Source: Anaerolineales bacterium (lineage in GTDB: Bacteria; Chloroflexota; Anaerolineae; Anaerolineales; Villigracilaceae). Taken from it: DNA of 64,000 bases. The stretch's first letter is position 1. Each line of letters opens with the position of its first letter. Below are positions 26,726-35,765 of this stretch, in pieces. The stretch covers positions 62,001 through 126,000 of the forward strand of contig JACZJC010000074.1 in the NCBI GenBank assembly GCA_014860745.1, in the 5' to 3' direction. The notes under the pieces were generated by a model that had not been told where the DNA came from, made no database searches, and saw only the letters and a list, made by a program, of their open reading frames with translations. Made by a program: the position numbers and the translations under genes.

Positions 26726-28759
26726 TTAGAACAACCCAACCACTTTGCCGGTCTTCAGATCCAGGTCTACATCGTAGAAGACGGGACGTGTAGGCAGGCC
26801 GGGCATCGTGCGCATGGTGCCCAATAAAGGATAGAGGAAGCCTGCGCCCACACTGGCGCGGATGTCGCTGATGGTGATGCGGAACCCGCGCGGCGCGCCC
26901 TTGATTGCCGCCTGGTCGGTGAACGAAAGGTGGGTCTTCGCCATGTTCATCGGCAGTTTATCGAAGCCAAGTTTGGTGAATTGCTCGATCTTGGCTTCCG
27001 CCTCGGGGGTGTAATCCACGCCGTCGGCGCGGTAGATCTCACGGGCAATGGTCTCGATCTTTTCCTTGATCGGGAGGTCCAAGTCGTACAGGAACTGGAA
27101 TTTGCTGGTTTTTTCGCAAGCCTTGACGACCGCTTCTGCCAGCGTAATGGCGCCCTTGCCGCCTTCCATCCAGTGGCGGGAGACGACTGCATCCATGGCG
27201 CCCGCTTCGAGCGCCGCCTTGCGGACCATTTCCATCTCGGCGGGTGTGTCGTTGGCGAACGAGTTGACCGCTACCACCACATTAACGCCGAATTTGAGGG
27301 CATTCTCAATGTGCTGGACCATGTTGGGCAAGCCCTTCTGGAGCAGTTCGAGGTTCTCATCGGTGTATTCGGGCGCGAGCGGTTTGCCGGCCACAACCTT
27401 CGGTCCGCCGCCGTGCATCTTGAGGGCGCGGACTGTCGCGACGATGACGACCACATTCGGGATCAGCCCGGAATAACGGCACTTGATGTTCATGAATTTT
27501 TCCATGCCGCAGTCTGCGCCGAAGCCCGATTCGGTGATGACATAATCTGCGAGTTTGAGGGCGATCTTGTCGGCGATGATGGAACTGTTGCCGTGGGCGA
27601 TGTTGGCGAACGGTCCCGCATGAACGATGGCGGGAGTCCCTTCGAGGGTCTGCATCAGGTTCGGCTTGATGGCGTCCTTCATCAGGACGGTCATCGCGCC
27701 AGCCACGCCCAGGTCTTCGGCTGTGACGGCTTCGCCTCTTTTATTGACGGCAACCACCATCCGTCCAAGCCGGTCACGCATATCCTCAAGACTGGATGTC
27801 AGCGCGAGGATGGCCATGATCTCGGAAGCAACCGTAATGTCGTAGCCGGAGCGATGCTCATGACCGGCTTCATCCTTGCCCAAACCGACTTGAATTTCAC
27901 GCAGGAAGCGGTCGTTCACGTCGATCACACGCCGCCACTGGATTCCGTTCGGGTCGATATCGAGGCGGGCAAAACGGGAACGTTCTTCGGGAGTCAAATC
28001 ATTGGGATTCGTTTTGTTGATGCCGAGTTTCTTGAGCCGGCGCAGCATGGAAGGGGAGAACTTGCGATTGCCTTTTTTGTCAGGAGGGCAGAGCGCATTG
28101 AACATTTTTTCATCGTCGGGGGTATTCGCCTCGTGCATCATGCGGGCATCCAGCGCAGCGGAGCACAGGTTGTGCGCGGCTGTGATGGCGTGGATGTCGC
28201 CGGTTAAATGCAGGTTGAAATCCTCCATTGGGATAATCTGGCTGTAACCCCCGCCGGCCGCGCCGCCTTTAATGCCGAAGGTCGGTCCTTGCGAGGGCTG
28301 GCGGATAACCGTCATCACCCGCTTGCCAAGGTGCGCGCCCAACGCCTGCGAAACGCCGACCGTGGTCGTAGTCTTGCCTTCGCCGAGCGGGGTGGGTGTA
28401 ATGGCGGTTACGTCGATGTATTTCCCGTTCGGGCGCCTGGCAAGCCGCTCGAGGATTTCCAATTTGATTTTCGCCTTATAAGGGCCAAAGAGTTCAAGCT
28501 CGCTTTCTTTGATTCCCAGTTCCGACGCGATCTGCAGGATCGGTTTTAGTTTTCCTGCCTGCGCGATGTCGATATCCGAAGGCACGGGGCGGACGAGTTT
28601 TAATTTCGTCGGCTGAAATGATATTTTTCCTTTTGCGATTTTCTTCCCTTTAAGGGAAGACGCCGCAACAACTTTTTTGGGCGCTGCTTTTTTCGCAGCT
28701 ACTTTTTTGGGCGCAGTCTTCTTTGCGCTTTTCTTTGTGGACTTTGTTTTGGTTGCCAT
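26726..28759 (-). CDS. fhs: Formate-tetrahydrofolate ligase with Lys-rich N-terminal tail
   Basis: Converts formate, THF and ATP to 10-formyl-THF in one-carbon metabolism and the Wood-Ljungdahl methyl branch. The protein is 677 aa. The P-loop is [11 protein letters not shown] (Lys129), and the rest carries [31 protein letters not shown] and [13 protein letters not shown]. Two features are unusual. Residues 1-46 are a histone-H1/AlgP-like tail with 17 Lys in motifs such as [12 protein letters not shown]. The region with [17 protein letters not shown] and RFARLDIDP matches, to my recollection, the eukaryotic C1-THF synthase ligase domain better than the usual 557-residue bacterial enzyme. A start nearer the core would give about 630 aa. 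A strong terminator follows. Confidence 0.93.
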   Translation of the reverse strand: MATKTKSTKKSAKKTAPKKVAAKKAAPKKVVAASSLKGKKIAKGKISFQPTKLKLVRPVPSDIDIAQAGKLKPILQIASELGIKESELELFGPYKAKIKLEILERLARRPNGKYIDVTAITPTPLGEGKTTTTVGVSQALGAHLGKRVMTVIRQPSQGPTFGIKGGAAGGGYSQIIPMEDFNLHLTGDIHAITAAHNLCSAALDARMMHEANTPDDEKMFNALCPPDKKGNRKFSPSMLRRLKKLGINKTNPNDLTPEERSRFARLDIDPNGIQWRRVIDVNDRFLREIQVGLGKDEAGHEHRSGYDITVASEIMAILALTSSLEDMRDRLGRMVVAVNKRGEAVTAEDLGVAGAMTVLMKDAIKPNLMQTLEGTPAIVHAGPFANIAHGNSSIIADKIALKLADYVITESGFGADCGMEKFMNIKCRYSGLIPNVVVIVATVRALKMHGGGPKVVAGKPLAPEYTDENLELLQKGLPNMVQHIENALKFGVNVVVAVNSFANDTPAEMEMVRKAALEAGAMDAVVSRHWMEGGKGAITLAEAVVKACEKTSKFQFLYDLDLPIKEKIETIAREIYRADGVDYTPEAEAKIEQFTKLGFDKLPMNMAKTHLSFTDQAAIKGAPRGFRITISDIRASVGAGFLYPLLGTMRTMPGLPTRPVFYDVDLDLKTGKVVGLF

Positions 28760-28853
28760 GGTCTCTCCTTGAAATTATATATAATCAATGCCTGCCCTAT
28801 TATCTTAATTAACCATAAAAAAAGCAAGAGTGTTTCGTCATATTTTTGTCATG

Positions 28854-29687
28854 TCAGCCGAGGAGCAATGTGCCCACATTTTCCCCGCGCAATGCGCGTT
28901 CCAAAAATCCACCTTCTTCGGCGGAAAAGATTTGCGCCGTGAGGCCCTTCGTTCTTTGGATCAATGCGAGCATTTCCTCCACTTTGGCCTTCATCCCGCC
29001 GGTGACGTCGGTGCTGGCCGAGCCGCCAATCCCTGCCCGCATCTTTTCATAATCCGACACTTGAATCTGCTTCACCAGCCTTGTCCTCGCTGGGAAATCC
29101 TCCCACACCCCGGCTTCGATTCCAGCCAGCAGGATGCGTGAGGGGGAGAACTGCTCCACGAGAAATGTAAAGACATCTTCCGTCGAAAGGATCGTGCCGC
29201 CGAGTTTCTCGTCAAATGCCACATCGCCATACACAACCGGCAGCAAATGGACATCTAGCGCTTTGCGCATAGCCAATATGTTGTGATGGATGACCTTGCG
29301 CTCATTTGAGATCATTGAAGATGATGGAGAAAATGAAATGGCTGGCACGCCGGCATTGAAGAGAGACTCCATCACATAACGGTTCAACTCCGCCGCCTGA
29401 AAACGGACTTCGGCAAAACCTTTCCAATAATCCCCCTCTCCCTCATTTGGGAGAGGGGTTGGGGGTGAGGGTTTTACGCCATCCCGAGTGCCGAATTTCT
29501 TGGCGGCAACGTGTCCGAACGAGCCTGAGCCATGCCCAAGAATCAGGAGCAGGTCCGGGCGCGAGTCCAGAACCGTTTTTATTTCCTGCGCCAGTTCTTT
29601 TAATTTGTCGAGCCTTGGGGTGTAGGGAGTATCCTTGTCCGTGATCAATGATCCGCCCAATTTGAGGAGAACGATTTCTTTTGTCAT
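28854..29687 (-). CDS. Isopentenyl phosphate kinase (amino acid kinase family)
   Basis: Amino-acid-kinase-fold enzyme of 277 aa, best matching isopentenyl phosphate kinase, which converts isopentenyl phosphate to IPP in archaea and some Chloroflexota as part of an alternative mevalonate route. Seen are VLLKLGGSLITDKD at the N-terminus, GHGSGSFGHVAAKKFGT (the His-containing glycine-rich loop), GDVAFDEKLGGTILSTEDVF and DVTGGMKAKVEEML. An insertion of about 13 residues (PSPPTPLPNEGEG) between GTRDGV and YWKGFAEV comes from a dispersed repeat. No other mevalonate gene is adjacent. Acetylglutamate or aspartate kinase is less likely from the loop sequence. Confidence 0.85.
   Translation of the reverse strand: MTKEIVLLKLGGSLITDKDTPYTPRLDKLKELAQEIKTVLDSRPDLLLILGHGSGSFGHVAAKKFGTRDGVKPSPPTPLPNEGEGDYWKGFAEVRFQAAELNRYVMESLFNAGVPAISFSPSSSMISNERKVIHHNILAMRKALDVHLLPVVYGDVAFDEKLGGTILSTEDVFTFLVEQFSPSRILLAGIEAGVWEDFPARTRLVKQIQVSDYEKMRAGIGGSASTDVTGGMKAKVEEMLALIQRTKGLTAQIFSAEEGGFLERALRGENVGTLLLG
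29434..29476 (-). repeat. In-frame dispersed repeat in the isopentenyl phosphate kinase gene
   Basis: 9-bp perfect hairpin CCCTCTCCC / GGGAGAGGG plus a following G-rich tract. It encodes PSPPTPLPNEGEG, a phrase produced by a common bacterial intergenic repeat when translated in frame. Confidence 0.75.
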
Positions 29688-29752
29688 AGTGCAAGTTTTA
29701 ACACAAAATCATAAAAAAGTGTCTGTCACTTTCCGCATGCTATAATCGCCTC

Positions 29753-30553
29753 ATGGATATTCGCGCGGGCATTCTTGCACTTGCTTTACTCGCTCTGGCT
29801 GCGGCATATTTTTCCTTTCGGGCGGCCATCAAAACCATGCAGACGGCGCGTAAATTATCTTTTTACAGTTTGCGAAAGCGGCATAACATCACTGCCTGGA
29901 GATTGTTTTTTGTGTCGGTATTCCTTGCGGGGTTTGCTTATTGGCTTCCGTTTTATGGGGAGCCGATGGTGTACGAATACTTCCCGCCGTCCCCCACGCC
30001 CTCGTTGACCCCCACAATTACCCTCACTCCCACTCTCACGTTAATCCCGTCAATAACCATACCGCCGACCCTTACTTTAACTCCCTCGGTTTCCGATACC
30101 CCAACCCTGACCCTGACGCCTTTTTTACCGCTCGCCATCGAAGCTTTGTTTGAAGGGCCTGTTACGCCGAACCCCGAAGCGTTATTCACAGCCATTCAAT
30201 TTTCCACGGTGTTTGATGGCTTGAATCCGGTGGACCCGAAAACTGTTTTTGAACTTCCGATCCAGACGATGTACGGTGGTTTCGATTACAACAACACCCT
30301 GCCCGGCGTGCAATGGACGGCGCTTTGGTATCTCAATGGCAAATTGAGCAATTGCTTCGAAACCAAACCCTGGGACGGCGGTACGGGCGGCATCGGCGGA
30401 TACACCGAATGTTCTGCCCCCACCGCCGACGGCTGGGTGCCCGGCGAATACGAAGTGCAAATTTTTATGGGCTACGAGTGGAAAGTGATCGGGCGGTTCC
30501 GCGTGTTAGACAATTTGACGACGCCCACTGCAACGGGCACGCCGACGCCGTAA
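29753..30553 (+). CDS. Membrane-anchored protein with Thr/Pro linker, function unknown
   Basis: Protein of 266 aa. Two hydrophobic segments (about 3-21 and 44-64) are followed by a linker of repeated PTLTLTP and PTITLTP units (about 75-125) that would span the cell wall zone, then an extracellular domain of about 130 residues with GVQWTALWYLNGKLSNCF and GEYEVQIFMGYEWKVIGRFRV. That domain looks beta-rich, with two Cys that could pair. The protein ends in PTATGTPTP. No function known. It is divergent from the isopentenyl phosphate kinase gene, 65 bases away. Confidence 0.65.
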   Translation: MDIRAGILALALLALAAAYFSFRAAIKTMQTARKLSFYSLRKRHNITAWRLFFVSVFLAGFAYWLPFYGEPMVYEYFPPSPTPSLTPTITLTPTLTLIPSITIPPTLTLTPSVSDTPTLTLTPFLPLAIEALFEGPVTPNPEALFTAIQFSTVFDGLNPVDPKTVFELPIQTMYGGFDYNNTLPGVQWTALWYLNGKLSNCFETKPWDGGTGGIGGYTECSAPTADGWVPGEYEVQIFMGYEWKVIGRFRVLDNLTTPTATGTPTP

Positions 30554-30586
30554 AATTCGTAATTCGTAAATTGAGAGGTTCTTCCA

Positions 30587-31075
30587 ATGACCGAAAAAGC
30601 ATTCCAGGATTACTACCCCGACCACATGGCGCATTGCTACGGCTGCGGCAGCTTGAATGAATTGGGACACCAGATCAAAAGTCATTGGGACGGGGAGGAA
30701 TCGGTTGCTTTTTTTCAACCCAGGCCATTTCACACTGCGATACCGGGCTATGTCTACGGCGGCCTGCTTGCCTCGCTGATCGATTGTCACGGCACCGGCA
30801 CAGCCGCCGCGGCAGGCTACCGCGCCGAAAACCGCGCCATGGACACGGAGCCTGCTTTACGTTATCTTACCGCCTCCCTGCACGTGGACTATCTCAAGCC
30901 CACTCCGCTTGGCCCCAAATTGGAGATCCGCGGGAAGGTGAAGGAAGTAAAAGGCCGCAAGATCGTCATCGAAGAATGGATTGTCGTGAATGGGGTGATT
31001 ACCGTCAAAGGCGAGTTGGTCGCTGTGCAGGTGCCGGAGAGTTTGGTGGAGGAGTTATTAAACGGAAAGGAGTGA
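30587..31075 (+). CDS. Hotdog-fold thioesterase (PaaI-like)
   Basis: Protein of 162 aa resembling the PaaI/YbgC hotdog thioesterases, which hydrolyse acyl-CoA. The core has HAHC/CYGCGSLNELG-like N-terminal cysteines (MAHCYGCGSLNELG) and VYGGLLASLIDCHGTGTAAAAG, the catalytic helix region with Asp-Cys-His. It ends LHVDYLKPTPLGPKLEIRGKV, the usual beta4. AGGTTC precedes the ATG. The substrate acyl chain is unknown. A short stretch of ATTCGTAATTCGTA repeat lies upstream. Confidence 0.83.
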   Translation: MTEKAFQDYYPDHMAHCYGCGSLNELGHQIKSHWDGEESVAFFQPRPFHTAIPGYVYGGLLASLIDCHGTGTAAAAGYRAENRAMDTEPALRYLTASLHVDYLKPTPLGPKLEIRGKVKEVKGRKIVIEEWIVVNGVITVKGELVAVQVPESLVEELLNGKE

Positions 31076-31138
31076 TTGTTAGATAGGAGGTTTCGCTCTA
31101 TTTAGAAATACGAAATTTTATTCTTGTTTACCACTACT

Positions 31139-31585
31139 TCAACCGAAATACTCCCGCATCGGCTTGAAATAAAAATCTTCCCAGCCTGTTTTGTAACTCT
31201 CGGCTTGTCCTGCGGGGATGTTTGTGTGGACGAGAATTAGTTTTGTTTTGTATGTCGTTGTGAGACGGGACTCTCCCGTCGCGGTGCCCTGAGCCTGTCG
31301 AAGGGAAGCAATCTCCCCTTCCAATATAATTTCCACATGCGAGTCTTCCGCGTTTTCGGGGAATTCACTGGTACGCCAGGCCTGCACGATTTTTTCATTC
31401 TCATTTAATTCCAAAAACTCGCCCCAAATGTAGCCGTCCCAGGCGCTGAATTTACCATTCACGCGGCCGTCCACTTTGGCGGGGCTGCCGGTCATCAGGG
31501 TATGTCCCTGTGTGCTGAGCCAGGCTTTGTAGATTTTATCGGCGCTTGAGTTGAATGTGGCAGTGAGTGTGAATTCATCCTTCAT
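31139..31585 (-). CDS. SRPBCC (AHSA1-like) domain protein with repeat-derived insertion
   Basis: Protein of 148 aa starting MKDEFTLTATFNSSADKIYKAWL, with VNGKFSAWDGYIWGEFLELNENEKIVQAWR, typical of the AHSA1/START-like lipid- or hydrophobic-ligand-binding fold. The C-terminal end TKLILVHTNIPAGQAESYKTGWEDFYFKPMREYF is intact. The stretch ASLRQAQGTATGESRLTT in the middle is encoded by dispersed repeat sequence. Function unknown. It lies 21 bases from psuG and in the same direction. Confidence 0.82.
   Translation of the reverse strand: MKDEFTLTATFNSSADKIYKAWLSTQGHTLMTGSPAKVDGRVNGKFSAWDGYIWGEFLELNENEKIVQAWRTSEFPENAEDSHVEIILEGEIASLRQAQGTATGESRLTTTYKTKLILVHTNIPAGQAESYKTGWEDFYFKPMREYFG
31255..31318 (-). 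repeat. Dispersed repeats inside the SRPBCC gene
   Basis: On the minus strand GGAGATTGCTTCCCTTCGAC runs on into AGGCTCAGGGCAC. It combines the AGATTGCTTC word of the 12058/23423 family with the TTCGACAGGCTCA word also found at 7000-7030, and encodes SLRQAQGTA in frame. Confidence 0.65.
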
Positions 31586-31606
31586 AATTCATCCTTCTTC
31601 CTTTTC

Positions 31607-32533
31607 CTAAATCGCCCATTCCTTCTTTTTGGCGTTCATCTCTTTTGCGATTTTCGCGGCGAGGCGGGCGTTGTTGAGCAGCAGGGCCAGGTTGGCTTTG
31701 AGTGATTTGCCCTTCGTTAATTCGCCGATGCGATTTAATAAAAATGGAGTCAACTCCTGCCCGTGGATTCCCTGCTCGATGGCTTCGGCAGACGCTTTGG
31801 CAATGATCGGTTCCATTTTGGACTTTGGAATTGATTCTGTTTCTGGGATTGGATTCGTGACGAGGATGCCGCTCTTCATGCCCATATTCCAATGGGCTTT
31901 GGCAAAGTTGGCCACCTCTTCCGAAGTGTCAAGGCGGGCGCTGACTCCCAATCCGCTTTCACGGGAGTAGAAGGCAGGGAATTCGTCCGTTTGGTAACCG
32001 ATGACCGGGACACCCATGGTCTCAAGGTATTCAAGCGTGGCGGGCAGATCCAAGATCGCTTTTGCACCGGCGCAGACGACGATGGTGGGAATCTCTGCAA
32101 GGGAACGCAGGTCCGTTGAGATATCGAATGATGATTCTTTGTGCACGCCGCCGATACCGCCAGTGGCAAAGACTTTGATACCCGCCATGTTCGCGGCATA
32201 CATCGTCCCTGCCACGGTGGTGCCGCCGTCCATTTTTTTGACGATGGCGGCGGCGAAATCACGGTGACTTACTTTGAGTGCCGTATCCGAATCAGAAAGC
32301 CGAATCAGTTCCTCGTCGGAGAGGCCGATGCGGATTTTTCCATCCAGCAGGGCAATCGTGGCGGGTGTCGCGCCGTTTTCACGGACTTGTTTTTCCATAT
32401 CCCGCGCAAGCTGCAAATTTTGCGGACGGGGAAGCCCATGTGTGATGACGGTGGATTCGAGGGCGACGATTGGCGCGCCGAAATTGAGCGCGCGGGTGAT
32501 TTCGGGGGAGAGTTGAAAGTTTGGATGTTTCAT
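31607..32533 (-). CDS. psuG: Pseudouridine-5'-phosphate glycosidase
   Basis: Splits pseudouridine 5'-phosphate into uracil and ribose 5-phosphate. Normal length, 308 aa. Visible are ALESTVITHGLPRPQNL, ATIALLDGKIRIGL, KVSHRDFAAAIVKKMDGGTT (active-site Lys region), ATGGIGGVHKESSFDIS and NPIPETESIPK. There is no adjacent psuK kinase and no transporter, unlike many psuGK operons. The start overlaps the stop of the SPFH-like gene upstream by 4 bases. Confidence 0.95.
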   Translation of the reverse strand: MKHPNFQLSPEITRALNFGAPIVALESTVITHGLPRPQNLQLARDMEKQVRENGATPATIALLDGKIRIGLSDEELIRLSDSDTALKVSHRDFAAAIVKKMDGGTTVAGTMYAANMAGIKVFATGGIGGVHKESSFDISTDLRSLAEIPTIVVCAGAKAILDLPATLEYLETMGVPVIGYQTDEFPAFYSRESGLGVSARLDTSEEVANFAKAHWNMGMKSGILVTNPIPETESIPKSKMEPIIAKASAEAIEQGIHGQELTPFLLNRIGELTKGKSLKANLALLLNNARLAAKIAKEMNAKKKEWAI

Positions 32534-34101
32534 TGGGTTCGCTTTATGTAATGGCTGGTAAGGAGGGATATATCGTGCAGGGCTTTTTCGATGCGTTCAA
32601 GTTCGGCTTGCTTCTCAGGCATGGGTCTTGAATCGTTTTCGATGGATTGTTTTCCCGCGAGGAGTTCCTTGCGGAATGCCTTGAGAATTTCGACGGCAAC
32701 GGTAAGTGAATCTTTTTTGGATTCGTGCGGGGCCGAGCGGCGCGATATCAGGTTTGGATAGGTGGACAGCAGGGCATCGAGTTCCTTGTCGCTGACCCTG
32801 CGGGTGGAGGATGCTCTTTCATAATTCGTGATGATGACGTTATTTACCAGGCGGAGCAGTTCTTCCATCTCGTGGTTTTTTCTGGAATGTTCCACGGCAG
32901 CGCGCTTCGTTTCATTTTCACGGGCCAGGTTCCAGGCTTCCTTGTGCCTGTCGAGAATTAAGTTGTGCGGCAGCTGCCATGTGCCGATATCGATCCATTC
33001 GATGGCAACGCCGATCTTTGCGGCTTTTTCCTTGAAGGCGGGGCTGAAGAATTGGGCGGTGATCTTCGAGCGGGACTCGAAGTTGGGCGGGCGGTTTTCC
33101 TTTTTGTCGCTGCCAACAGTTTGAGCGCCTGTCATTTCCACGCGCATTTGTGCGATGGTCTGTTCATTATTTGAGGCCTGGTCCACTTCCTTTTGGCTGA
33201 TGCTGGCAAGGATTTCACTTAATGTGCGCGAAGTTATCAGATTCTCCAATTCCGAAATGACAAGCGGTACAACGGTCGTGTCCCACGGGAATGGGACGCC
33301 GGTCGAGCTGGAAGGTTCCGGCGTGATGATGGTCTGGTTATAAACAAGCGCCTGCACCGCTTTTTCATCGAAGAAGTAGGCATCGTTTTCATCGTGGTCG
33401 TCTTCGATGTTCTGCCTGCGCAGGATGCTGAAAATGACTTTGATGCCCTGCGCCTCGATTGGGATGCCGTCTTTGGTGCGCGATTTGACCGACAAACCGC
33501 TGACGAATTGGTCCCGCAGGTTGATGATGGCGTATTCCCGCTTGCCGACCTCATCGAATTTACCGATCTCGCGGATGCGTTCGAAGCGGCCGAGCTTCCA
33601 GGGTTTGCTGCGCGGGTAAATCACCTCGGGTTCCCCGTCCACTTTTTCGAGCAATGCCACGTTATCGAGATTGACCTGGATGGTACCCGGTCCGCCGATA
33701 AGGATGATCGGTGACCTTTCATCTCCTTCGGGAATCTTCCCCTCCTTGATGGTGATGTGTTCATGGCCATTCCCGAAGGTTACTTCTTCTAAAAAGCTTG
33801 CGGCAAGTTCTTCATCGTGCAATTCGTAAATATCGTCAAGGTAGTGCGCTGCCATCCTGCGGGAGAGGCTGTACACAACGATCAGCAGCGGGATGTATTT
33901 GAAAAAACTCATGCCGACGACAACGGCAATGTGCATCTGTTCCTTCACGCTGAGCACGGAAAGGAGCATGGTGAATCCGCTTAACCCCAGCCAGGCGGCA
34001 AAACCGGCGATGGCGCGCCAGCGGTTTCTAAACGTTACGCTTTTATCCGTGAGGCCGAAGAGCAGGGACGCGAAAGTGTCGCGCTGGGAGTTCCTGTTCA
34101 T
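32530..34101 (-). CDS. SPFH/band-7-like membrane protein, type B (523 aa)
   Basis: Membrane protein of 523 aa without a database name that I can give. It has an N-terminal pair of hydrophobic segments (about 28-48 and 60-80), then ITIKEGK, IILIGGPGTIQVNLDNVALLE, and a KSRTKDGIPIEAQGIKVIFSI stretch resembling the beta-rich SPFH/band-7 domain, followed by a long charged helical region with LAREN...EHSRKNHEMEEL (coiled-coil-like). It is a paralogue of the 38078-39565 product: the phrases IGGPG.I.....N and DDIY.L recur in order. It overlaps both psuG and the type A gene by 4 bases. Confidence 0.7.
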   Translation of the reverse strand: MNRNSQRDTFASLLFGLTDKSVTFRNRWRAIAGFAAWLGLSGFTMLLSVLSVKEQMHIAVVVGMSFFKYIPLLIVVYSLSRRMAAHYLDDIYELHDEELAASFLEEVTFGNGHEHITIKEGKIPEGDERSPIILIGGPGTIQVNLDNVALLEKVDGEPEVIYPRSKPWKLGRFERIREIGKFDEVGKREYAIINLRDQFVSGLSVKSRTKDGIPIEAQGIKVIFSILRRQNIEDDHDENDAYFFDEKAVQALVYNQTIITPEPSSSTGVPFPWDTTVVPLVISELENLITSRTLSEILASISQKEVDQASNNEQTIAQMRVEMTGAQTVGSDKKENRPPNFESRSKITAQFFSPAFKEKAAKIGVAIEWIDIGTWQLPHNLILDRHKEAWNLARENETKRAAVEHSRKNHEMEELLRLVNNVIITNYERASSTRRVSDKELDALLSTYPNLISRRSAPHESKKDSLTVAVEILKAFRKELLAGKQSIENDSRPMPEKQAELERIEKALHDISLLTSHYIKRTQ

Positions 34102-35504
34102 TTCGCGCTCCGGTTGGCTGTGTTTTCCGCGCTGTTATCCAGCAGCCACTTCCAGATGTCATCGAGTTTTCGAAGTTCCTTTTCCATGTCGCTGTTGGCG
34201 CTGCTCTCTTTGAGAATAAACTCCCTGAACGGGTGGATGAGCAGTTGGAGGGTCTTGAAGGGATTTTCCTGAGGCATGGTGCTCTTGCCGCTGAATTTTT
34301 CGGATGCAATCCGCGCAAATGTTTTACCGGCTTCTTCACGAGAGGCGGTTTCGATCAGGGTTTCCCTTTCCTTGATGAAGGTTTCCTCCCTTTTGGCAAT
34401 ATTCATCCATTCCGCCTTCCATTGCTGGATCATCTGCTCTTCCATGGATGGATCAAAAAGGATATTGTGAATCCGCACGTCCATGATCTCAAGTCCGCGG
34501 GATTGTAATTGTTTGTACTCCAGGCTTTCGAGCCATTCACCGGTGGGGATGCCCGTGTCGTCCAGTGCCACCACGTGGCTTTGACGGACCCGTTTATTGA
34601 TCATGTCCTCGATGGTTTGCAGTCCGCTAATACCTTCGTTCGTAAATAAATCCTCGAGTTTGAATTTTCGCACATATTCACGCCAGAGATTCACCACCAA
34701 ATGGGCGGGGAGCTTGTTCCAATCCATGCGCGCCTTGCTGTTATCCGCGGCATTGAGGCGCACCACCTCACGCGTGACCGCATTGCGGACGGAGACCGCA
34801 TCGAAACCATATTGTGAGATTACCCCGCTATCCGTCGGTGTTTTTTCGATGGCACGTTTTATACTGAACTTGATGCTGATGGTGGGGGAGACCTCAAATC
34901 CGTCACGTGTCAAACCGCCTGTCTGCTGGCGGCGGCCTTGCAGTTCATTGTAATTTTTAGGAGCGGCAATCGGCACGGGATTTAGGAAAGGCTGGTCGCT
35001 CGCAAGCGGACCGATAAACTGCCACTGGCCCCGCAGATCGACACTCCCTGCAATATATTCGTCCTTCTCTGTAAACTTGATACCGGGACCGACCGTGCTC
35101 CTGATCTCCGTATCCGTCCGCAAGACGAGGGCGCTGGCGGTGTCCAGCACGATCACGCCCGCCCCGCGCTTGCCTGCCTCGCCTTCGTGCTCGATCACTC
35201 GCCCGTTTTTAACGAAAAGGGTGGGGCCGCGGTCGCCCGCTTCGAAGACCTTTACCCGCGCGTAAATTTCCCGTCTGTCCTTCGGGTTTTGAATGGGCAA
35301 AACAAATTGGGAAAAGAAGTAGACCAGGCGGTCGAGCAGAAAGAAAGCGACGATCATGTCAACGATAAATATGCCCCCGCTGACGAAGGTATTAAACGGA
35401 ATGTTCAGCCCCCATAAAATTCCGTGCCAGACAGCCGTAGTGACCAGGATCACACCGATTGGCGTCTGCAAAAAGGAGCCGATTCCGCTGAAGACTTTTC
35501 GCAT
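34098..35504 (-). CDS. SPFH/band-7-like membrane protein, type A (468 aa; a 527 aa form is also open)
   Basis: Membrane protein with two hydrophobic segments after MRKVFSGIGSFLQTPIG, then KVFEAGDRGPTLFVKNGRVIEHEGEAGKRGAGV, STVGPGIKFTEKDEYIAGSVDLRGQ and TRDGFEVSPTISIKFSI, which resemble the SPFH/band-7 fold. A long helical stretch with EWMNIAKREETFIKERETLIET follows. The start is uncertain: no good ribosome site precedes any ATG, and a longer frame begins at 35681. It is a paralogue of the 36244-38043 product, sharing GPGI.FT and TRDG.EV. It is the first gene of the leftward pair A-B. Confidence 0.65.
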   Translation of the reverse strand: MRKVFSGIGSFLQTPIGVILVTTAVWHGILWGLNIPFNTFVSGGIFIVDMIVAFFLLDRLVYFFSQFVLPIQNPKDRREIYARVKVFEAGDRGPTLFVKNGRVIEHEGEAGKRGAGVIVLDTASALVLRTDTEIRSTVGPGIKFTEKDEYIAGSVDLRGQWQFIGPLASDQPFLNPVPIAAPKNYNELQGRRQQTGGLTRDGFEVSPTISIKFSIKRAIEKTPTDSGVISQYGFDAVSVRNAVTREVVRLNAADNSKARMDWNKLPAHLVVNLWREYVRKFKLEDLFTNEGISGLQTIEDMINKRVRQSHVVALDDTGIPTGEWLESLEYKQLQSRGLEIMDVRIHNILFDPSMEEQMIQQWKAEWMNIAKREETFIKERETLIETASREEAGKTFARIASEKFSGKSTMPQENPFKTLQLLIHPFREFILKESSANSDMEKELRKLDDIWKWLLDNSAENTANRSAK

Positions 35505-35674
35505 CCACAGTGATTCTAAAGCAGAATCGGGGGATTCGCAAAATGGGTATTTGGAGCAGCCTCGTGAGCAAGGCATTGCCAAAGCGTAAACAATACTAAT
35601 GCTAAGTACCAATATTTGAGAGTATGAGTTTCGGGAATGGTTTATTTTGATGTCGAGAATGTGATTAATTTCTC

Positions 35675-35704
35675 TTGACAATGAGGATAAAAAAAGTATA
35701 TACT
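35675..35704 (+). promoter_or_regulatory. Promoter for the rightward SPFH-like operon
   Basis: TTGACA (35675-35680) and TATACT (35699-35704) with an 18-base spacer, 62 bases before the 35766 ATG. Confidence 0.6.
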
Positions 35705-35765
35705 AATTTCTACATATTCATTCTTATACATTCTTCAGTCATGGTTTTCGGGGAGTATTTCACAC

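Noticed and set aside
26930-28207. 425-aa rightward ORF
   Set aside because: Antisense to fhs; it exists because the G+C-rich fhs codons leave no stops on the opposite strand.
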